Assembly: GCF_003946555.1 (NCBI RefSeq)
Contig: NZ_RHOO01000016.1
Coordinates: forward strand, 1-58,498
Source of the DNA: Companilactobacillus hulinensis
Lineage (GTDB): Bacteria > Bacillota > Bacilli > Lactobacillales > Lactobacillaceae
Reading direction: 5' to 3'
Length of the DNA: 58,498 nt
Of this stretch, positions 32,562 to 41,268 are shown in pieces (the first letter of the stretch is position 1; each line of letters opens with the position of its first letter). Position numbers and translations under genes: made by a program. Under the pieces are notes generated by a model. The model was not told the DNA's origin, searched no databases, and saw nothing but the letters and a program-made list of their open reading frames with translations.

Positions 32562-33095
32562 ATGCTAAGTCTGTTACTTATTTTATTTTTAGCCTATGGG
32601 TTTTACGTTGGTGCCCGACGTGGCCTAGTTATGCAAGCATTTTTTACAGTTGGATATGCAATCTTTTTTGTGATTGCTCTAGTTTCCTTCAAAGCTTTAG
32701 GTCCAAAATTTGAAATGATCGTTCCATATCCATCCGCAAGTTTGGGAAGTGAGTTTGCTTTCTTCTCAACTAAGGTGGGGATGGAATTAGATGATGCATT
32801 TTATCGTGCCTTTGCATTTATCTTTATCTGCTTTATTGGTTGGATAATTGTTCGTTTTGTAGGACTTTACTTTAAACGTTTAACATATTATCCAATGTTC
32901 AACGACGTCAATTTGTTAAGTGGAGGAATCTTAGGATTGATAGTTACTTATGTGACTATGTTTATGGTTCTCTTGTTGTTGGCGATGATACCGGTTGATG
33001 GGATTCAAAATGCGCTTCAGCATTCATTCATAGCCTCGACGATGATTCGTAATACGCCGGGATTGACGGCAATGATGACAGGCTTATGGATATAA
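32562..33095 (+). CDS. CvpA family membrane protein
   Basis: A 177-residue protein with four hydrophobic helices and the CvpA start MLSLLLILFLAYGFYVGARRGLVMQ. The RRG motif after the first helix, RFVGLYFKRL and the glycine-rich LLSGGILGLI segment are typical. CvpA in Escherichia coli is needed for colicin V production; in Firmicutes the role is unknown. Start ATG 32562 with AAGGGG upstream. It usually sits next to mutS2, as here, although a 356-base gap with an F2 repeat intervenes. Confidence 0.88.
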   Translation: MLSLLLILFLAYGFYVGARRGLVMQAFFTVGYAIFFVIALVSFKALGPKFEMIVPYPSASLGSEFAFFSTKVGMELDDAFYRAFAFIFICFIGWIIVRFVGLYFKRLTYYPMFNDVNLLSGGILGLIVTYVTMFMVLLLLAMIPVDGIQNALQHSFIASTMIRNTPGLTAMMTGLWI

Positions 33096-33113
33096 AAAAA
33101 TAATAAATTAATG

Positions 33114-33145
33114 GGCTGAGACAAATTATTTTGTTTCAGTCTTAT
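33114..33145 (+). terminator. Likely terminator of cvpA
   Basis: GGCTGAGACAAA pairs with TTTGTTTCAGTC (one G.T and one mismatch), followed by a T-rich tail. Confidence 0.7.
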
Positions 33146-33171
33146 TTATTATTAAAATGTAGTAGTTGGTT

Positions 33172-33307
33172 TGCCTCCGGTAGAAAATAATAAGTCTGCT
33201 GTGGGATCGACTTTAGCCGGCGGTCTGAAGTCTCGATTTTGAACTCTGCATAACCCGTAGATTTCGAAAGTCTTCCAGTGCTGGATTTGTCACTCTCAAT
33301 CGAACAC
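33172..33307 (+). repeat. F2 palindromic repeat, copy 4 (decayed)
   Basis: The core is recognisable (CTGCTGTGGGATCGACTTTAG, GGTCTGAAGTCTC, TTTTGAACTCTGCAT, GATTTCGAAAGTCTTCC), but the two closing arms no longer pair well. It sits outside the cvpA terminator. The rest of 33096-33451 shows no gene. Confidence 0.72.
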
Positions 33308-33451
33308 TAATTTGATATCTGTTGGTTATTAGACGTATTTAGATGAATAATGAATCTCAAATATGCTTAATAAAAAAATTGTGTTTGCATATGGAGAAGT
33401 AAATAATCATTTTAATTTAAAAATAGAAACGATAAAAAATAGGGAGAAGAT

Positions 33452-35803
33452 ATGAATAATAAAGCTTTAAATGTTTTAGAGTTTGACAAGATCAAAGCCG
33501 AAATTGCCAAATATCTAATAACATCTCGCGGTAATACCCTTTTGAAAAAGCTTATGCCGATGTCAGTTGAATCAATTGTTCAAAGATTGATCGATCAGAC
33601 CAAGGACGGTATGGATATCGTCCGTATCAAGGGTGAGATACCGGTTAGAAAATTGGCTGATTTACATGATCAAGCCAATCGTCTAAAAAAAGACGGTAAC
33701 TTAAATGGAACTGAATTAGCTTCAATTGGGGAAGTTCTTAAGAATACTAGTGAGCTTAAAGAGTTTTTTGAAAAACTAAAAGATGATCAAATTGATTTGC
33801 GTCAGTTGTATGATTTGAATGATAATTTGATCGATAATCCTAGTTTAACAACTAGAATCGCTAAATCAGTTGATGATACTGGTCGAGTTCTCGATACGGC
33901 ATCTGATGATTTGAAGTATGTCAGAGAACAAATTGGACGTTTAAACGAACAAATCCGTAGTTCAATGGAAAAGTACACTCGTGGTAATAACACTAAGTAT
34001 TTAACTGAGGCAATTGTTACATTACGTGATGACAGATTCGTTGTGCCGGTTAAAACTGAGTATCGTCACAAATTTGGGGGCGTAGTCCATGATCAAAGTG
34101 CCAGTGGACAAACACTTTACATTGAGCCACAAGCTGTTGTAGGGCTTAACAATCGCTTACATGACATGCAAACTTCTGAGAAATTGGAAGAGATTAGAAT
34201 TCTTAACGAATTATCAGATTTGGTTCGTCCGGAAATTGATGATATCGTCAAAAACAATGAAGTTTTGGGTCAATTTGATTTGATCAATGCGAAGGCTAAA
34301 TATGCTAGAGAGATCAAGGGTACTGAACCGATTATCTCTAAAGATCACGTTGTTGATATGTACAATGCCAAGCATCCTTTGATTGATCCTGATAAGGTAG
34401 TTGCCAATGATATTAAGATTGGTGATGACTACAAGACAATGCTGATAACTGGTCCTAATACTGGTGGTAAAACTATTACCATGAAGACATTAGGATTATT
34501 ACAAGCTATGGCACAGGCTGGTTTATTTATTCCAGCTCGTGAAGAGAGTCAAGTCGCTGTCTTCGATGAAATTTTTGTTGATATTGGTGATGAACAGTCA
34601 ATTGAACAAAACTTGAGTACTTTCTCATCTCATATGGATAATATTATTAATATTATGCGTAAGGTTTCTGAACGCAGTCTAGTATTGATCGATGAGTTGG
34701 GTGCTGGTACTGATCCTCAAGAAGGTGCTGCAATTGCGATTGCTATTCTTGAGAAGTTATCTAAGTCACATTGTGTAATTATGGCAACTACTCACTATCC
34801 TGAATTGAAGGTGTTTGCCTATAATACTGAAGACACTATCAACGCAAGTATGGAGTTTGATGAGAAGTCATTGAAGCCAACTTATCGTTTGTTGATTGGT
34901 ATTCCAGGATCAAGTAATGCTTTCAATATTGCTGCTAGATTAGGTATGGATCGTGAAGTTGTTGATCGTGGACAAAGTTTGATGAGTGGTGAGAGCCAAG
35001 ACTTGAACAACATGATCACTGATCTTGAGAATCGTCGTAAGGAATATGAGAAGAATAATGAAGATCTGAAGGCTCAATTGTCTAAGAACAAAGATATTCA
35101 GGCTGACTATGAACATAAGCAAGTTGAATTAGATAATTCGAAAGAATCAGAAATTCAAGCAGCCAAAGTTCGTGCTAATCAAATTGTTTCTAAATCTCGT
35201 AAGGAATCAGATAAAATTATTGATCGATTACGTAAATTGGAACAGGCCGGTGTTGCAGTTAAAGAAGACCAAATTATTTCTGCGAAAACTGGTTTGAAGA
35301 ATCTTCATCAAGATGAGACAGTTAAGAAGAATAAGGTTCTTAGACGCAATAAACGTAAGCAAGAACTCAAAGTTGGCGATGAAGTTAAAGTATTGTCATA
35401 TGGTCAATTTGGTACGATCGTTCGTAAAGATAAAAACGGACAATTTGAAGTTCAACTAGGTATCTTGAAGATGAAGTTTGCTGGTGATGATTTGGAGAAG
35501 ACCGACTCCAAGCCAGAAGAAGAGAAGAAACCAACAATGGTCAGAAGAACTAAGAGCTCTGGACTTTCAAGTAAGCTTGATCTTCGTGGTAAACGTTACG
35601 AAGAAGCTATGACAGAATTAGACTCATATATTGATTCGGCGCTGTTAGCTGGTTATAATCAAGTTACTATCGTTCATGGTTTCGGTACTGGTGTAATTAG
35701 AAAAGGTGTTACTAAGTACTTGCAACGTAATCCGCGTGTTAAGTCATTTGGTTATGCACCAGCTAGTTCAGGTGGTTCCGGAGCTACGATTGTTGACTTA
35801 TAA
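33452..35803 (+). CDS. mutS2: MutS2 family protein (endonuclease / ribosome rescue ATPase)
   Basis: A 783-residue protein without the mismatch-binding domain of MutS. The MutS-type ATPase has GPNTGGKT near residue 333 and LVLIDELGAGTDP near 410. A long coiled coil covers about 510-620, a KOW-like segment about 640-680, and a C-terminal Smr nuclease domain (LDLRGKRYEEAM near 709, HGFGTGVIRKGV). In Bacillus, MutS2 senses collided ribosomes. The ATG has AGGGAGA upstream. trxA follows after 77 bases, the common mutS2-trxA pairing. Confidence 0.95.
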   Translation: MNNKALNVLEFDKIKAEIAKYLITSRGNTLLKKLMPMSVESIVQRLIDQTKDGMDIVRIKGEIPVRKLADLHDQANRLKKDGNLNGTELASIGEVLKNTSELKEFFEKLKDDQIDLRQLYDLNDNLIDNPSLTTRIAKSVDDTGRVLDTASDDLKYVREQIGRLNEQIRSSMEKYTRGNNTKYLTEAIVTLRDDRFVVPVKTEYRHKFGGVVHDQSASGQTLYIEPQAVVGLNNRLHDMQTSEKLEEIRILNELSDLVRPEIDDIVKNNEVLGQFDLINAKAKYAREIKGTEPIISKDHVVDMYNAKHPLIDPDKVVANDIKIGDDYKTMLITGPNTGGKTITMKTLGLLQAMAQAGLFIPAREESQVAVFDEIFVDIGDEQSIEQNLSTFSSHMDNIINIMRKVSERSLVLIDELGAGTDPQEGAAIAIAILEKLSKSHCVIMATTHYPELKVFAYNTEDTINASMEFDEKSLKPTYRLLIGIPGSSNAFNIAARLGMDREVVDRGQSLMSGESQDLNNMITDLENRRKEYEKNNEDLKAQLSKNKDIQADYEHKQVELDNSKESEIQAAKVRANQIVSKSRKESDKIIDRLRKLEQAGVAVKEDQIISAKTGLKNLHQDETVKKNKVLRRNKRKQELKVGDEVKVLSYGQFGTIVRKDKNGQFEVQLGILKMKFAGDDLEKTDSKPEEEKKPTMVRRTKSSGLSSKLDLRGKRYEEAMTELDSYIDSALLAGYNQVTIVHGFGTGVIRKGVTKYLQRNPRVKSFGYAPASSGGSGATIVDL

Positions 35804-35880
35804 TTACGAAACAAAATATTTCCTAGAATTCCGTGAAAGTGATAATATTTTTAGGATAGATAATATAGAGGAGTGATCAC

Positions 35881-36192
35881 ATGGTTGACGAATTAACAGA
35901 CAAAGATTTTACAGAAGAAACAAAAGATGGCGTTGTAATTACTGACTTTTGGGCTACATGGTGCGGTCCATGTCGTATGCAATCACCAGTAATCGAAGAA
36001 CTTTCAGAAGAAAATGATGCAGTTAAGTTCACAAAGATGGATGTTGATGCCAATCCTAAGACACCAGAATCATTTGGAATCATGGCCATTCCAACACTAG
36101 TTATCAAAAAAGACGGCGAAGTTGTTGAAAAGTTAACAGGATTCCACAGTAAAGCTCAACTTGCTAAGATTCTTGATGGCTATACTGACTAG
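35881..36192 (+). CDS. trxA: Thioredoxin
   Basis: A 103-residue cytoplasmic thiol-disulphide reductase with the intact active site WCGPC at Cys28-Cys31 and the cis-proline loop MAIPTLV. Length and fold order are standard. The ATG follows GAGGAG with an eight-base spacer. A possible -10 (GATAAT) lies about 45 bases upstream, so it may have its own promoter as well as read-through from mutS2. Confidence 0.96.
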   Translation: MVDELTDKDFTEETKDGVVITDFWATWCGPCRMQSPVIEELSEENDAVKFTKMDVDANPKTPESFGIMAIPTLVIKKDGEVVEKLTGFHSKAQLAKILDGYTD

Positions 36193-36205
36193 CTTAATAG
36201 ATACC

Positions 36206-36242
36206 AAGAACCCAATTCTTAATTGAATTGGGTTCTTTTTTT
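36206..36242 (+). terminator. Terminator of trxA
   Basis: AAGAACCCAATTC pairs perfectly with GAATTGGGTTCTT over a six-base loop, followed by T residues. Confidence 0.93.
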
Positions 36243-36249
36243 ATCCCCA

Positions 36250-36263
36250 TGAAAGCGGTAGCA
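36250..36263 (+). promoter_or_regulatory. cre site (CcpA) upstream of the aldo/keto reductase
   Basis: TGAAAGCGGTAGCA matches the cre consensus TGNAANCGNWNNCW at every defined position, 35 bases before the start codon. A site here could repress or roadblock transcription during growth on preferred sugars. Confidence 0.65.
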
Positions 36264-36297
36264 TGTATTTAACGCATAAATTTAAGGGGGATTTAGA

Positions 36298-37311
36298 ATG
36301 TATCAAGCAAATGAACATCGTTACGACAAAATGATTTATAACCGAGTAGGTAACAGTGGTTTAAAATTGTCGGCTATCAGTTTGGGACTTTGGAATAATT
36401 TTGGTAGTGTCGATAAGTATGAAACACAAAAGAAAATTGTCCATAAAGCTTTTGATTTAGGTATTACTTATTTTGATTTGGCAAACAATTATGGCCCAGA
36501 ACCAGGAAGCGCTGAGGAGAACTTCGGTAGAATGCTTGCTAGTGATTTGAAGCCATATCGAGATGAGCTGGTGATTGCAAGCAAAGCTGGATATGTGATG
36601 TGGCCAGGACCATATGGTAATTGGGGTTCACGTAAAAGTATTATTGCCAGTGCCGACCAGAGTCTTTTGAGAACCGGTTTAGATTATTTTGATATTTTTT
36701 ATAGTCACCGTGCTGATCCTGAAACAGATCCAGAAGAAACCGCAATGGCTTTGGATCAATTAGTTCGTTCAGGCAAAGCTTTGTATGTTGGATTGTCTAA
36801 CTATAGTGGGGCACAAATCAAGGTTATGGCAGATATTTTCCACGAGAATCACACTCCATTTATAATTGACCAACCACGATACAATATGTTGAATCGTGAA
36901 GTCGAGAATGATGTATTTCCAGAATTAGTTGCTGAGAAAAAAGGAGCGGTTAGTTTCAGTTCTCTATGTCAGGGACTTTTGACTAATAAATATCTTAATG
37001 GAATTCCTGAAGATTCACGTGCAAATAAATCGACGATTCCATTTCTACACCCAGCACAAGTTGAACAGACATTGAAGACAGTGAAGGATTTGAATGCTGT
37101 AGCTGCTGATCGTAATCAGAGCTTGGCACAAATGGCCTTGGCTTGGAATCTACGTCAACCAGCAATTGCCAGTGTCTTGATTGGTGCTAGTCGTCCGGAA
37201 CAGGTTGTTGATAATGTTGCTGCGTTGGATAATTTAGAGTTTTCAGAAGATGAGTGCAATAGAATCGATGAGATTTTATCCGCTCAACCTGAGATTGATT
37301 GGCAGGCATAG
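36298..37311 (+). CDS. Aldo/keto reductase (YghZ-like)
   Basis: A 337-residue NADPH-dependent TIM-barrel reductase. It carries the catalytic-tyrosine segment TYFDLANNYGPEPGSAEENFG, the lysine segment VIASKAGYVMWPGPYGNWGS, the histidine region FYSHRADPETDPEETA, and the cofactor-end motif VLIGASRPEQVVDNVAAL. The GPxxGSAE and YGNWGSRKS patterns place it with the YghZ/Kv-beta group, which in Escherichia coli reduces methylglyoxal and L-glyceraldehyde 3-phosphate. The substrate here is inferred only. It starts at ATG 36298 with AAGGGGG eight bases upstream and is preceded by a cre site. An F2 repeat follows 15 bases after the stop. Confidence 0.92.
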   Translation: MYQANEHRYDKMIYNRVGNSGLKLSAISLGLWNNFGSVDKYETQKKIVHKAFDLGITYFDLANNYGPEPGSAEENFGRMLASDLKPYRDELVIASKAGYVMWPGPYGNWGSRKSIIASADQSLLRTGLDYFDIFYSHRADPETDPEETAMALDQLVRSGKALYVGLSNYSGAQIKVMADIFHENHTPFIIDQPRYNMLNREVENDVFPELVAEKKGAVSFSSLCQGLLTNKYLNGIPEDSRANKSTIPFLHPAQVEQTLKTVKDLNAVAADRNQSLAQMALAWNLRQPAIASVLIGASRPEQVVDNVAALDNLEFSEDECNRIDEILSAQPEIDWQA

Positions 37312-37326
37312 ATTTTATCCACTTAC

Positions 37327-37468
37327 GGTTACAAAAAAATTTATCTACCGTGTGGACCGGCTCGAGCCAAGGTCTCGAACCTCGAATTTAAGCTTTGCAT
37401 GAACCGCAAATCTTAAATTTCGTCCTGTGGCTTCGCCACATTCACGGTTGATAAAATTTTTTGTAACC
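37327..37468 (+). repeat. F2 palindromic repeat, copy 5
   Basis: The closing arms 37327-37352 and 37443-37468 match at about 24 of 26 positions (GGTTACAAAAAA...ACCGTG against its complement). The interior has GTGTGGACCGGCTCGAGCC, as in copy 2, and the GTGGC-TTC-GCCAC hairpin. It faces copy 6 in the opposite orientation. Confidence 0.83.
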
Positions 37469-37582
37469 TCCAGCTAAACTAGTTGTTTGATTTGAGTAAT
37501 TAGTGTTTGAAAGGTAATTAATATATTTTTATCAGTTGAACATATACAGAAATACTAAAATTAAATAGTCGTATACATAGTA

Positions 37583-37761
37583 GCCGTAGGCCGAAAGTAA
37601 TGAATCAGCTGTGATAGTACTGTTGGCTGGTGGGTTTCCAGCCTTACAGTACAGGACGACTTTTGAAATCTGTGGTTTATGCAGAGTTCAAAATCGAGAT
37701 TTCAGACCGTCTTTTGGCTGGAATCGGTCCCGCAGCAGATTCGTTACTTTCGACCGTAGGC
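37583..37761 (-). repeat. F2 palindromic repeat, copy 6 (reverse orientation)
   Basis: The closing stem pairs 37583-37611 (GCCGTAGGCCGAAAGTAA...) with 37733-37761 (...TTACTTTCGACCGTAGGC). Nested hairpin 37617-37652 pairs GTACTGT..GGCTGG with CCAGCC..ACAGTAC; the equivalent hairpin in copy 3 is GTGCTGT..GAACGG / CCGTTC..ACAGCAC. A second hairpin pairs TTTTGAA-TCTG with CAGA-TTCAAAA. It lies 22 bases before the split terminator that holds the IS. Other than F2 copies and IS sequence, 37312-37951 holds no gene. Confidence 0.84.
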
Positions 37762-37801
37762 AGCAGAGGAATAAAGTTGCACAAAAAAAGATGCTTAGGC
37801 G

Positions 37802-37809
37802 GTTTTGCC
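37802..37809 (+). repeat. Target site duplication, left copy
   Basis: GTTTTGCC directly abuts the left IS end at 37810. The identical octamer abuts the right end at 39806-39813. Eight bases is the duplication length known for ISL3-family elements. Confidence 0.92.
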
Positions 37810-37850
37810 GGTTCTTTCTTAAACTTGGTTAGAACATAAATTTTAAAATT

Positions 37851-37901
37851 AAATAAGGAGCAGTAAAGTTTGGCATAGCCATGCTTTACTGCTCCTTATT
37901 T
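37851..37901. terminator. Perfect hairpin inside the left IS end
   Basis: AAATAAGGAGCAGTAAAG pairs perfectly with CTTTACTGCTCCTTATTT across a 15-base loop that itself contains GGC-ATA-GCC. Position between the IS end and the transposase promoter suggests protection from read-through transcription. Confidence 0.8.
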
Positions 37902-37951
37902 GTTTCCTCATGAATAGTAACTATACTCGACCATGAAAGGCGGATAGTCCT

Positions 37952-39781
37952 ATGGCAAAATATGAACCAATCAACTACAACATAAACCTACTTGGAAAGA
38001 ATTATTTCATTTACAACACTACAAATAAAGAAAACAAGATTTGTTTATTTATAAAATCTTTACCCCATGCTAGTTTTTGCCCAAACTGTGGAGTCCCTTC
38101 TCGCGAGGTGGCTGCCACGTATCATCGTATTCTGCAAGATACACCTATTCATAATGAGAATACGACCTTGGACGTTGATATTTATAAATATCGTTGTAAC
38201 AATCCAAAGTGCCCTCAAAAGGTTTTCGTTGAAGCATTACCATTTGCCAGCTCTTATCAACGTCGAACAGATGCATTAAATATGTTCATTTTGGGAGTCT
38301 CAATTTATCTTAGTAATGAAGGAGCCAGTAATGTTCTGAAGTTATTGGGTACCAATATCAGTAATGATTCGATTCAAAAACTCTACGATCAGTTAGAATT
38401 CGTTGATAACCCTGACGTTAAGGCCATAGGTATAGATGATATTGCCATTAGAAAAGGACAAACATATGCGACAGCAATTTATGATTTAAAAGATCATCAT
38501 CTCATGGCACTACTTCGAGGACGTAATGTAATGTCAGTAAAAGGATGGTTGAAACATCATCCAAAAATAAAGTTCGTGGCACGTGACCGTGCTAGTGCCT
38601 ATGCCAAAGCGATTAGCGAGGCATTGCCAAAATGTACTCAAGTAGCTGATAGATTTCATTTATTGAAAAATATGATAGATAAATTGAGAGATATTCTAAA
38701 ACAGGAATTACCTTCTACTATCTTTATCAAGGCAGGAAAAGTTCTAAAACATGCACCTAAGAAAATTTGGGTTGAACAAGCATGTCCATCAGAACTGTTA
38801 AAGCACATCAATTACGACAATTCGGCGCCAATAAATGATAAGGGTAAAGTAATTAAATTTGATAATAAGCGTCGTAAATTTAAATCACAACAGTATATGG
38901 ATCAAGCAGTAAGACGCCATGAGAAACAAACCGAAATTATTAAAATTAAGCACGATTATAAATTAACAGCGGCGTCCGTTGGACAAGCCGCTTCTAAGTA
39001 TCATTTGAATCCAGTAACTATCAGAAAATATTTAAAAATGACTGCGTGTGAAGTCAGAAAAATGGATAAACCAAGAGATTACAAGAAGCGAAAAACAATT
39101 ATGGATGATTACCTAAATATTATTTATAAAATGATGTGTGATGGTTTAACTGACAATGTTATTTATTATTACGTACTCTCCCAAGGCTATAATCACAATA
39201 AGAGTTCATTATGGGTTTATATTACAGATATTAGTCAAAATAATTTTCCCGGTCGTCCTTCAGTAGGTCCCATTCAAGTAAAAAAAGCGTGTTATCCACC
39301 GGGAGTAGTCTGCGTTAAACGGAATAAATTAATAAAAGATATTTTAACAATCAATGGAGAAATATCAGAAAATACTAAAAAAAATCAAAAGCTAGCCGTA
39401 CTAAAGCTTTCTTACCCAGTGATTGACAAAGCGCAAAAGATGTTCAAAAAATTTCATGAAGTTTTAATGGGAAACAATCCAGAACTACTTGATAGTTTTC
39501 TAAGTACTTATAAGAATTCAATTATTAGCGGATTTTGTGAAACTATAAAAAAAGATATCGCCCCCGTGAAAAGCGCGATATCTCTAGACATTAACTCAGG
39601 TTTTGTCGAAGGTAATAATAACAAACTAAAGCTAATCAAACGCATTGTATACGGTCGAAGTGGGTTAGTCAACTTCACAAAAAAATGTCAGTTAGCATTC
39701 ATGGCAAGCCAAGACAAATTTCAACTAAAACAATTGAAAACAAAAAGCACTAATCTGAAAATACATCAGATTAGTGCTTAA
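37952..39781 (+). CDS. ISL3 family transposase
   Basis: A 609-residue DDE transposase, longer than the common ~430-residue ISL3 proteins. The N-terminus has the zinc finger of this family (CPNCGVPSREVA ... YRCNNPKCPQKVF). Acidic catalytic candidates are in AIGIDDIAIRKGQ (near residue 160), FVARDRASAYAKAI, and GFVEGNNNKLKLIKRIVYG (near 550). The middle (about 300-470) is an extra basic insert region that accounts for the length and contains a possible helix-turn-helix (SVGQAASKYHLNPVTIRKYL). A -10 TATACT at 37922-37927 lies upstream. Its last codons overlap a 13-bp hairpin at 39745-39779. Confidence 0.92.
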   Translation: MAKYEPINYNINLLGKNYFIYNTTNKENKICLFIKSLPHASFCPNCGVPSREVAATYHRILQDTPIHNENTTLDVDIYKYRCNNPKCPQKVFVEALPFASSYQRRTDALNMFILGVSIYLSNEGASNVLKLLGTNISNDSIQKLYDQLEFVDNPDVKAIGIDDIAIRKGQTYATAIYDLKDHHLMALLRGRNVMSVKGWLKHHPKIKFVARDRASAYAKAISEALPKCTQVADRFHLLKNMIDKLRDILKQELPSTIFIKAGKVLKHAPKKIWVEQACPSELLKHINYDNSAPINDKGKVIKFDNKRRKFKSQQYMDQAVRRHEKQTEIIKIKHDYKLTAASVGQAASKYHLNPVTIRKYLKMTACEVRKMDKPRDYKKRKTIMDDYLNIIYKMMCDGLTDNVIYYYVLSQGYNHNKSSLWVYITDISQNNFPGRPSVGPIQVKKACYPPGVVCVKRNKLIKDILTINGEISENTKKNQKLAVLKLSYPVIDKAQKMFKKFHEVLMGNNPELLDSFLSTYKNSIISGFCETIKKDIAPVKSAISLDINSGFVEGNNNKLKLIKRIVYGRSGLVNFTKKCQLAFMASQDKFQLKQLKTKSTNLKIHQISA

Positions 39782-39805
39782 GGTAACCAAGTTTAAGAAA
39801 GAACC

Positions 39806-39813
39806 GTTTTGCC
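39806..39813 (+). repeat. Target site duplication, right copy
   Basis: GTTTTGCC follows the right IS end at 39805, identical to the left copy. Confidence 0.92.
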
Positions 39814-39837
39814 TAAGCATCTTTTTTGTTGTAAACT

Positions 39838-40326
39838 TTAGTTTCGATCAATTTGTACTTTAATTGAAACACTTTTTGCTTTGCTGTTGACAGTGTATGT
39901 ACCTAAACAGAAAGCCTCAATAGTTTTTTCGACAGTTTCAGTAATAATTCCGGTTTCGAGTGAGAATTCTGGATTGTCGTTGTTAAGATTAAAACGTTGT
40001 ACCACTTCAGGACCAGTCAGAGTATATTGATAGCTGGTTTTTGTCTGCTTGGTAATCTGAAGATCACCAAGTCCAGCTTTAGCAAACAACTCAGGAAGAC
40101 TTTGCATATCAAGGATTAGTTGTCGGCTCAAATTCTTTCCAGCCCAATACAGCAGTTCTACAGTATCCTTGTCCAACAGATCGGGGAGAACGAAATCACG
40201 GAGTACTGAAACTGCAAAATAACTTTCAGTTAACTCGTCAACGTTTTCACCATCTTGACCTGGTTTTAAAACATCAGGGATGTCAGTTAACTTTGGTTCA
40301 TTAGTATCTTTTGATTTTGCGGCCAT
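39838..40326 (-). CDS. yslB: DUF2507 family protein (YslB-like)
   Basis: A 162-residue cytoplasmic protein matching YslB/DUF2507: RDFVLPDLLDKDTVELLYWAGKNLSRQL, then LPELFAKAGLGDLQI and QYTLTGPEVVQRF...FSLETGIITETVE. Function is unknown; the fold is thought to relate to the V4R/TRAPP group. It starts at ATG 40326 with AAGGAG upstream. It is divergent from murI. Its natural terminator, ten bases after the stop, has been split by the IS. Confidence 0.85.
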   Translation of the reverse strand: MAAKSKDTNEPKLTDIPDVLKPGQDGENVDELTESYFAVSVLRDFVLPDLLDKDTVELLYWAGKNLSRQLILDMQSLPELFAKAGLGDLQITKQTKTSYQYTLTGPEVVQRFNLNNDNPEFSLETGIITETVEKTIEAFCLGTYTVNSKAKSVSIKVQIDRN

Positions 40327-40452
40327 TATTTTAACTCCTTTTTCTAGACAATTTATTATATCATTACACTATTAGGTTTTTAAGCTATTGTACAACGCAG
40401 AGCATAAGAAATTTCATTTAAAATATAATTCTATAAAGTAGAGGGTGGATTT

Positions 40453-41268
40453 ATGAGCGATAAAAGACCAATCGGCTTACTAGATTCCGGATTAGGCGGC
40501 TTAACAGTTACGAAAGAAGCAATCAAGCAAATGCCTGATGAAGATATTGTATTTATTGGTGACGAGGCTAGAATGCCTTATGGTACTAAGACTAAGGAAC
40601 AAATTACTGAGTATACACGTGAATTGGTTAAGTATTTGATCTCTCAAGATGTCAAAGTGATTATTTATGCCTGCAATACGGCGACTGCCAACGCTTTGCC
40701 TACTTTGAAAAAAGAATTTTCCATTCCAATGTTTGGTGTGATCGAACCGGGTGCCATTACCGCTGCTCGTGATACTAAGACCAAGCATGTTGGAGTTATT
40801 GGAACACAGGCCACAATCAATTCTAAGAGTTATAGCAAAGCAATTGATGATATCGATCCTAAAATCGATGTTTTGGGATTGCCCGCCCAAGAATTTGTAT
40901 CAATAGTTGAAAATGATGAGGCGAATACTAAACGAGCTCAAAAAATCATTACCGATACTTTGATGCCATATCGTGATGAGTTGTATGACACATTAGTTAT
41001 GGGATGCACACACTTCCCAATGTTAAAGTCGCAGATCAGAAAGGCTTTGGGTGATAAGATAACCTTAGTCGATTCCGGTGTTGAGACAGTCTCATACGTT
41101 AGAGATTATTTAAAAATGAATGATATGCTCACGGATTCAAAAGGTGATGCAGTTATTAAATTACATGCGACTGGTGGTATTAAGGAGTTTGAGAGATTGG
41201 CCAAAGAGTGGCTTGTGGGTACTGAAGTTGATGAAATAAGTTTAGTTGATCTTGGAGAAAACAAATGA
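40453..41268 (+). CDS. murI: Glutamate racemase
   Basis: A 271-residue cofactor-independent racemase making D-glutamate for peptidoglycan. It has the family start RPIGLLDSGLGGLTVTKEA, the first catalytic cysteine in YACNTATANALP (near residue 75), and the second in VMGCTHFPML (near 187). The ATG has GGGTGG upstream, and a TATAAT is at 40424-40429. The stop overlaps the next ATG by four bases (ATGA), so the XTP diphosphatase is translationally coupled. Confidence 0.96.
   Translation: MSDKRPIGLLDSGLGGLTVTKEAIKQMPDEDIVFIGDEARMPYGTKTKEQITEYTRELVKYLISQDVKVIIYACNTATANALPTLKKEFSIPMFGVIEPGAITAARDTKTKHVGVIGTQATINSKSYSKAIDDIDPKIDVLGLPAQEFVSIVENDEANTKRAQKIITDTLMPYRDELYDTLVMGCTHFPMLKSQIRKALGDKITLVDSGVETVSYVRDYLKMNDMLTDSKGDAVIKLHATGGIKEFERLAKEWLVGTEVDEISLVDLGENK

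Larger units (their letters stand above)
37810..39805 (+). mobile_element. ISL3-type insertion sequence, intact, 1,996 bp
   Basis: Perfect 22-base terminal inverted repeats (37810-37831 starting GGTTCTTTCTTAAAC, and 39784-39805) enclose one intact transposase gene. An 8-bp direct repeat GTTTTGCC flanks it. Between the left end and the gene, a perfect 18-bp stem (37851-37868 / 37884-37901) probably stops transcription from outside. Intact ORF, perfect ends and perfect duplication indicate a recent insertion. Confidence 0.93.
37784..39827. terminator. Terminator hairpin split by the insertion sequence
   Basis: AAAAAAGATGCTTAGGC (37784-37800) and GCCTAAGCATCTTTTTT (39811-39827) are perfect 17-base complements. 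Removing the IS and one copy of its target duplication rejoins them as a bidirectional terminator with a six-base loop GGTTTT, placed ten bases after the yslB stop codon. In its present state the two halves are 2 kb apart. Confidence 0.88.

Noticed and set aside
37784-37800. AAAAAAGATGCTTAGGC as the terminal repeat of the IS
   Set aside because: The direct octamer GTTTTGCC lies inside these arms, so they are the halves of the target terminator; the IS ends start at 37810 and 39805.
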